DNA from: an uncultured Siphonobacter sp.
GTDB taxonomy: Bacteria > Bacteroidota > Bacteroidia > Cytophagales > Spirosomataceae
Direction: 5' to 3'
Assembly: GCA_913775095.1 (NCBI GenBank)
Contig: CAJYIW010000008.1
Span: forward strand, 122,418-186,417
Length of the DNA stretch: 64,000 nt
Shown one piece after another: positions 61,140 to 64,000 of this stretch; within the stretch, counting starts at the first letter, position 1; every line of letters starts with the position of its first letter. The position numbers and the translations under genes were made by a program. The notes beneath the pieces are model-generated. The model was not told the origin of the DNA. It ran no database searches and saw only the letters and a list, made by a program, of their open reading frames with translations.

Positions 61140-62807
61140 ATGAAAAATACCGCTCTGAAAGTAGGCTTACTCACCACATGTCTGGTGGGGGGGCTCGGAT
61201 TATTCTCTTTTACTGATCCGGGAGAGCGGACGTTTGAGATCATGAAGAATCTCGACATCTTCGCCACGCTTTTCAAAGAACTGAATACCTATTATGTAGA
61301 CGACGTCAATCCCAATAAAGCCGTGCGTACGGGGATTGATGCCATGCTTAAAAACCTGGATCCTTACACGGTCTATTATCCCGAAGATGACATCGAGGAT
61401 TACATGACGATGACGACGGGAAAGTATAACGGAATTGGAATTCTGACCCAGCAACGGCAGGATAAGTTTCTGGTTATCATGGTTTACGAAGGTACGCCCG
61501 CTGAAAAAGCCGGGATTCGTATCGGAGATGAGATTTTAAGGATTGATGGCCTGGACGTAAAAAAGCCGGGTGTCAATGTGGATAAACTGATGAAAGGCCA
61601 GACGGGTAGTGCCGTGAAACTGAGCCTTCGCCGGTTTGGCCAGGAAAATACCGAAGAAATCAGTGTCAATCGGGATGTGGTCAAGATGTCCAATGTGCCT
61701 TATTACGGCATGATCAACGAAGAGATCGGCTACATTGATCTGAAAGATTTTACCGGAACGGCCTCCAAGGAAGTACGTCAGGCTTTTACGGATCTGAAAG
61801 GCAAAGGCATGAAAAAAGTAATTCTTGACCTGCGGGACAACCCCGGTGGATTACTTAACATGGCCGTGGATATTTCAAATATCTTCGTCAATAAAGATTC
61901 TGAAATCGTTAGTACCAAAGGGAAAGTAAGTGAGTGGAATAAGACCTACACGGCCCTGAATCCGGCCATGGATGCCGACATTCCGCTGGTTGTACTGACC
62001 AACAGCCGGAGTGCTTCAGCCGCAGAAATTGTAGCCGGGGTGATTCAGGATTATGACCGGGGCGTACTGGTGGGACAGCGAAGCTTCGGGAAAGGGCTGG
62101 TGCAGATTACCCGGGATTTGAGTTATAACAGTAAACTGAAAATTACGACGGCCAAGTATTACATTCCTTCGGGGCGTTGCATTCAGGCCATTGATTACGG
62201 CCATCGCAATCCGGATGGGTCCGTAGGAAAAATTCCGGATTCCCTGCAAACGGCCTTCAAAACCAAAAAAAGTGGCCGAACGGTGTACGATGGGGGAGGA
62301 ATTGCTCCGGACGTACGGGTCGATCACCCGGTTCAGTCAGCTATCCTGACGAGTCTTTACCGGAAGGGTTATATTTTTGAATACGCCAATAAGTATCGTC
62401 ACGATCACCAGACTATCAAGTCCGGACGGGATTTTACTTTATCCGACGCAGAATATCAGGAGTTTACCAAGTGGCTGGCGGACAAGGATTATGATTACAC
62501 CACCGATGTGGAAAAGAAGTTCGAAGAACTGGAAGCTTCTGCTAGAAAGGAAAAATACTATGACGTAGTTCAGGAGCAGCTGAAAGCCCTGAAAACGAAA
62601 TTTGCCCATAGTAAAGATTCTGACCTCCAGAAATTCAGGGAAGAGATTAAGTACATGCTGGAGCAGGAAATCATTCTCCGGTATTACCTTCAGAAAGGCT
62701 TGCGGGAGCATTCATTCAGCAAAGATCCCGAAATCCTGGCTTCCCTGAAAGTATTGAAAGACATGAATCAATACCAGAGCATTCTTAAGAACGGTGCTTC
62801 AAAGTAA
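61140..62807 (+). CDS. S41 family C-terminal processing protease
   Basis: A 555-residue secreted serine protease. The start at 61140 opens a signal peptide or N-terminal anchor (about 7-24). PDZ domain about 85-180 (GIGILTQ, IRIGDEILRIDG). The catalytic pair is S293 (SRSASAAEIVAG) and K318 (FGKGL). A long C-terminal extension (about 400-555) is helical, as in Cytophagales relatives. It cuts C-terminal ends of exported proteins. Ended by the hairpin at 62816-62851. Confidence 0.92.
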   Translation: MKNTALKVGLLTTCLVGGLGLFSFTDPGERTFEIMKNLDIFATLFKELNTYYVDDVNPNKAVRTGIDAMLKNLDPYTVYYPEDDIEDYMTMTTGKYNGIGILTQQRQDKFLVIMVYEGTPAEKAGIRIGDEILRIDGLDVKKPGVNVDKLMKGQTGSAVKLSLRRFGQENTEEISVNRDVVKMSNVPYYGMINEEIGYIDLKDFTGTASKEVRQAFTDLKGKGMKKVILDLRDNPGGLLNMAVDISNIFVNKDSEIVSTKGKVSEWNKTYTALNPAMDADIPLVVLTNSRSASAAEIVAGVIQDYDRGVLVGQRSFGKGLVQITRDLSYNSKLKITTAKYYIPSGRCIQAIDYGHRNPDGSVGKIPDSLQTAFKTKKSGRTVYDGGGIAPDVRVDHPVQSAILTSLYRKGYIFEYANKYRHDHQTIKSGRDFTLSDAEYQEFTKWLADKDYDYTTDVEKKFEELEASARKEKYYDVVQEQLKALKTKFAHSKDSDLQKFREEIKYMLEQEIILRYYLQKGLREHSFSKDPEILASLKVLKDMNQYQSILKNGASK

Positions 62808-62815
62808 CTATTTTA

Positions 62816-62851
62816 AAAAGGAGTTCAGTTGATATAAACTGAACTCCTTTT
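62816..62851 (+). terminator. Intrinsic terminator of the S41 protease gene
   Basis: A 15-bp stem AAAAGGAGTTCAGTT and its complement; 9 bases after the stop. Confidence 0.9.
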
Positions 62852-62979
62852 CGCAGGTTCCCGGACCTGTAATAAACTCATAATCAAAATACAGCTATCT
62901 TTTTTTTGCCTGAGAAGCTTGTATTCAAAGGTTTGCTCTGCGTACTATTGTTCTTAGTTTCTTATTAAAATTAGCAAAG

Positions 62980-63840
62980 ATGAAGCCATCTTTTGAACAT
63001 ATAGATGCTTTACCCGATAGCTCATTTACCTTCCGAGAGCATATTTTGCAGGCATTTGATGCTCCTTATCATTTCCATCCGGAGGTTGAATTAACCCTGA
63101 TTCTTTCCAGTAGAGGAAAACGTTTTGTGGGGACGAATGTGTCGAATTTTGAGGCAGGCGACTTAGTATTGATCGGGCCTAATGTCCCTCATTACTGGAA
63201 AAACGAGAATAATACCGATCCCGCCCATTCAATAGTCATTCAGTTTAAAGAGGAATTTCTGGGGCCTGAATTCTTCAGAAAGCCGGAATTTCTGCCCATT
63301 GCCCGCTTACTCCAAAAGGCAAAGTCAGGGTTACATTTTTACGGGAAAACGGCAGAGCGGGCCAGCAAGGAGTTACAATACCTGCTAAAAGTGAATCATT
63401 TTCACCGTTTGCTTGGGATTCTGGATTTACTGCATACCCTTACTGAAAGTGAAGAGGTGCACGTGCTGGACACCAGTCAGTTCTTCGCCCAGCTGCCTAA
63501 AACGGACTACGAACGGCTCAACAAGATTTACTCGTATATGTCCGAAAATTTCCGGCATGAAATTCGCCTGGATACTATCTCGGAATTAATTAATATGACG
63601 CCGCAATCGTTTTGCCGGTATTATAAAAAGGTAACGAAGAAAACATTTATTGACTCACTGAACGAGTACCGCATCCGTTACGCCAGCCAGCTTCTGGTAT
63701 CGGACGGAGACTTAACCGTATCGGAAGTGTGTTTTCAAAGTGGATTTGGAAACATCTCACACTTTAATCGACAGTTTCGGCAAACGACAGGTCTGGCCCC
63801 CTTGCAGTATCGGAGTGAATTTCTGAAAACGGGCGTGTAA
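62980..63840 (+). CDS. AraC family transcriptional regulator
   Basis: A 286-residue regulator with an N-terminal cupin (about 25-125; YHFHPEVELTLIL and GDLVLIGPNVPHYW hold its metal/sugar-site His residues). The AraC/XylS double helix-turn-helix is at about 180-283 (LDTISELINMTPQSFCRYYKK and VSEVCFQSGFGNISHFNRQFR, by their cores MTPQSFCRYYK and GFGNISHFNRQF). A carbon-source response is likely but the ligand is unknown. Followed by a strong terminator. Confidence 0.9.
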   Translation: MKPSFEHIDALPDSSFTFREHILQAFDAPYHFHPEVELTLILSSRGKRFVGTNVSNFEAGDLVLIGPNVPHYWKNENNTDPAHSIVIQFKEEFLGPEFFRKPEFLPIARLLQKAKSGLHFYGKTAERASKELQYLLKVNHFHRLLGILDLLHTLTESEEVHVLDTSQFFAQLPKTDYERLNKIYSYMSENFRHEIRLDTISELINMTPQSFCRYYKKVTKKTFIDSLNEYRIRYASQLLVSDGDLTVSEVCFQSGFGNISHFNRQFRQTTGLAPLQYRSEFLKTGV

Positions 63841-63872
63841 ATTATTGGTTGATAGGTAATTATGTATTGAAA

Positions 63873-63910
63873 CAAAGAACCCCGGCACAGAGTTGAGCCG
63901 GGGTTCTTTG
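63873..63910. terminator. Bidirectional terminator
   Basis: A 14-bp perfect stem CAAAGAACCCCGGC and its complement with a 10-base loop, between the AraC gene and the minus-strand gene at the window end. Confidence 0.88.
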
Positions 63911-63941
63911 GGTATGCATCAATCCTGCTGAGGAAGGAGGA

Positions 63942-64000
63942 TTATTTTTTCTCCAGCAACTGGAAGAATTCATCCAGACGGGGCGTCAGGATAATCTCGG
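63942..64000 (-). CDS. 3' end of a minus-strand gene, not identifiable
   Basis: Nineteen codons end in TAA at 63942; the last residues read EIILTPRLDEFFQLLEKK. The rest lies beyond the window. The bidirectional terminator at 63873-63910 follows it, which supports a genuine gene end. No family can be named from this fragment. Confidence 0.6.
   Translation of the reverse strand, partial: EIILTPRLDEFFQLLEKK

Overview
The window looks like chromosomal DNA from a member of Bacteroidota, most likely order Cytophagales (a Spirosomataceae/Cytophagaceae-like bacterium). The evidence is a type IX secretion partner (PorP/SprF family) beside a protein with a gliding-motility type B sorting domain, a SusC/SusD pair, a bacteroidetal group II geranylgeranylglyceryl-phosphate synthase (PcrB family), a eukaryote-like class I ribonucleotide reductase small subunit, BshC, and promoters of the Bacteroidota type (TTG-N19-21-TAnnTTTG). 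Shine-Dalgarno sequences are mostly absent. I see no phage, insertion sequence, CRISPR array or rRNA operon. Most of the window is core genome with compact housekeeping genes and many strong intrinsic terminators.

Layout. 1-211: intergenic repeats. 212-5391: PorP-like protein, divergent type B adhesin-like protein and a GH16 glucanase. 5525-9769: minus-strand membrane, SPFH, pentapeptide and nrdB genes. 10034-14169: nagA, a small membrane protein, a GH43 enzyme and comF. 14301-20029: AhpD-like protein, exodeoxyribonuclease III, DUF2085, glpD, DUF2795, cutC and pcrB. 20104-24235: nfu, rpmA-rplU and a tyrosine biosynthesis operon (aminotransferase plus tyrA) behind a tyrosine-rich leader peptide. 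24458-29776: Uma2, dnaX, comB and two secreted proteins. 29902-41341: tRNA-Asn, PH-domain protein, rsmG and its glycosyltransferase partner, tgt, OmpA-like protein, serS, lysC, ribH, a TPR protein, a small lipoprotein and arginine decarboxylase. 41591-49416: mpl, rimO, bshC, lipase and metB/C-type enzyme. 49476-54574: SusC-SusD-lipoprotein operon. 55296-63840: SDR, a LytS/LytTR pair, an OmpR/HAMP-kinase pair, rnpA, an S41 protease and an AraC-type regulator. The last 59 bases hold the 3' end of a minus-strand gene.

The best candidate for an undescribed system is at 24088-24284 on the minus strand. A consensus Bacteroidota promoter is followed by a 17-codon leader peptide with six tyrosine codons, five of them consecutive. 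Next come a leader hairpin overlapping the last tyrosine codons, a competing antiterminator and an intrinsic terminator about 12 nt before the aminotransferase start. This has every part of a classical ribosome-mediated tyrosine attenuator, in a phylum where such control is little studied.

Other notable signals are a queuosine TGT that has lost all three zinc-binding cysteines, an inverted repeat with a perfect DnaA box upstream of nrdB, and several families of intergenic palindromic repeats: a 105-bp-period element, a GTAGAGACG element, GTTTGA clusters and a 51-bp near-perfect palindrome.
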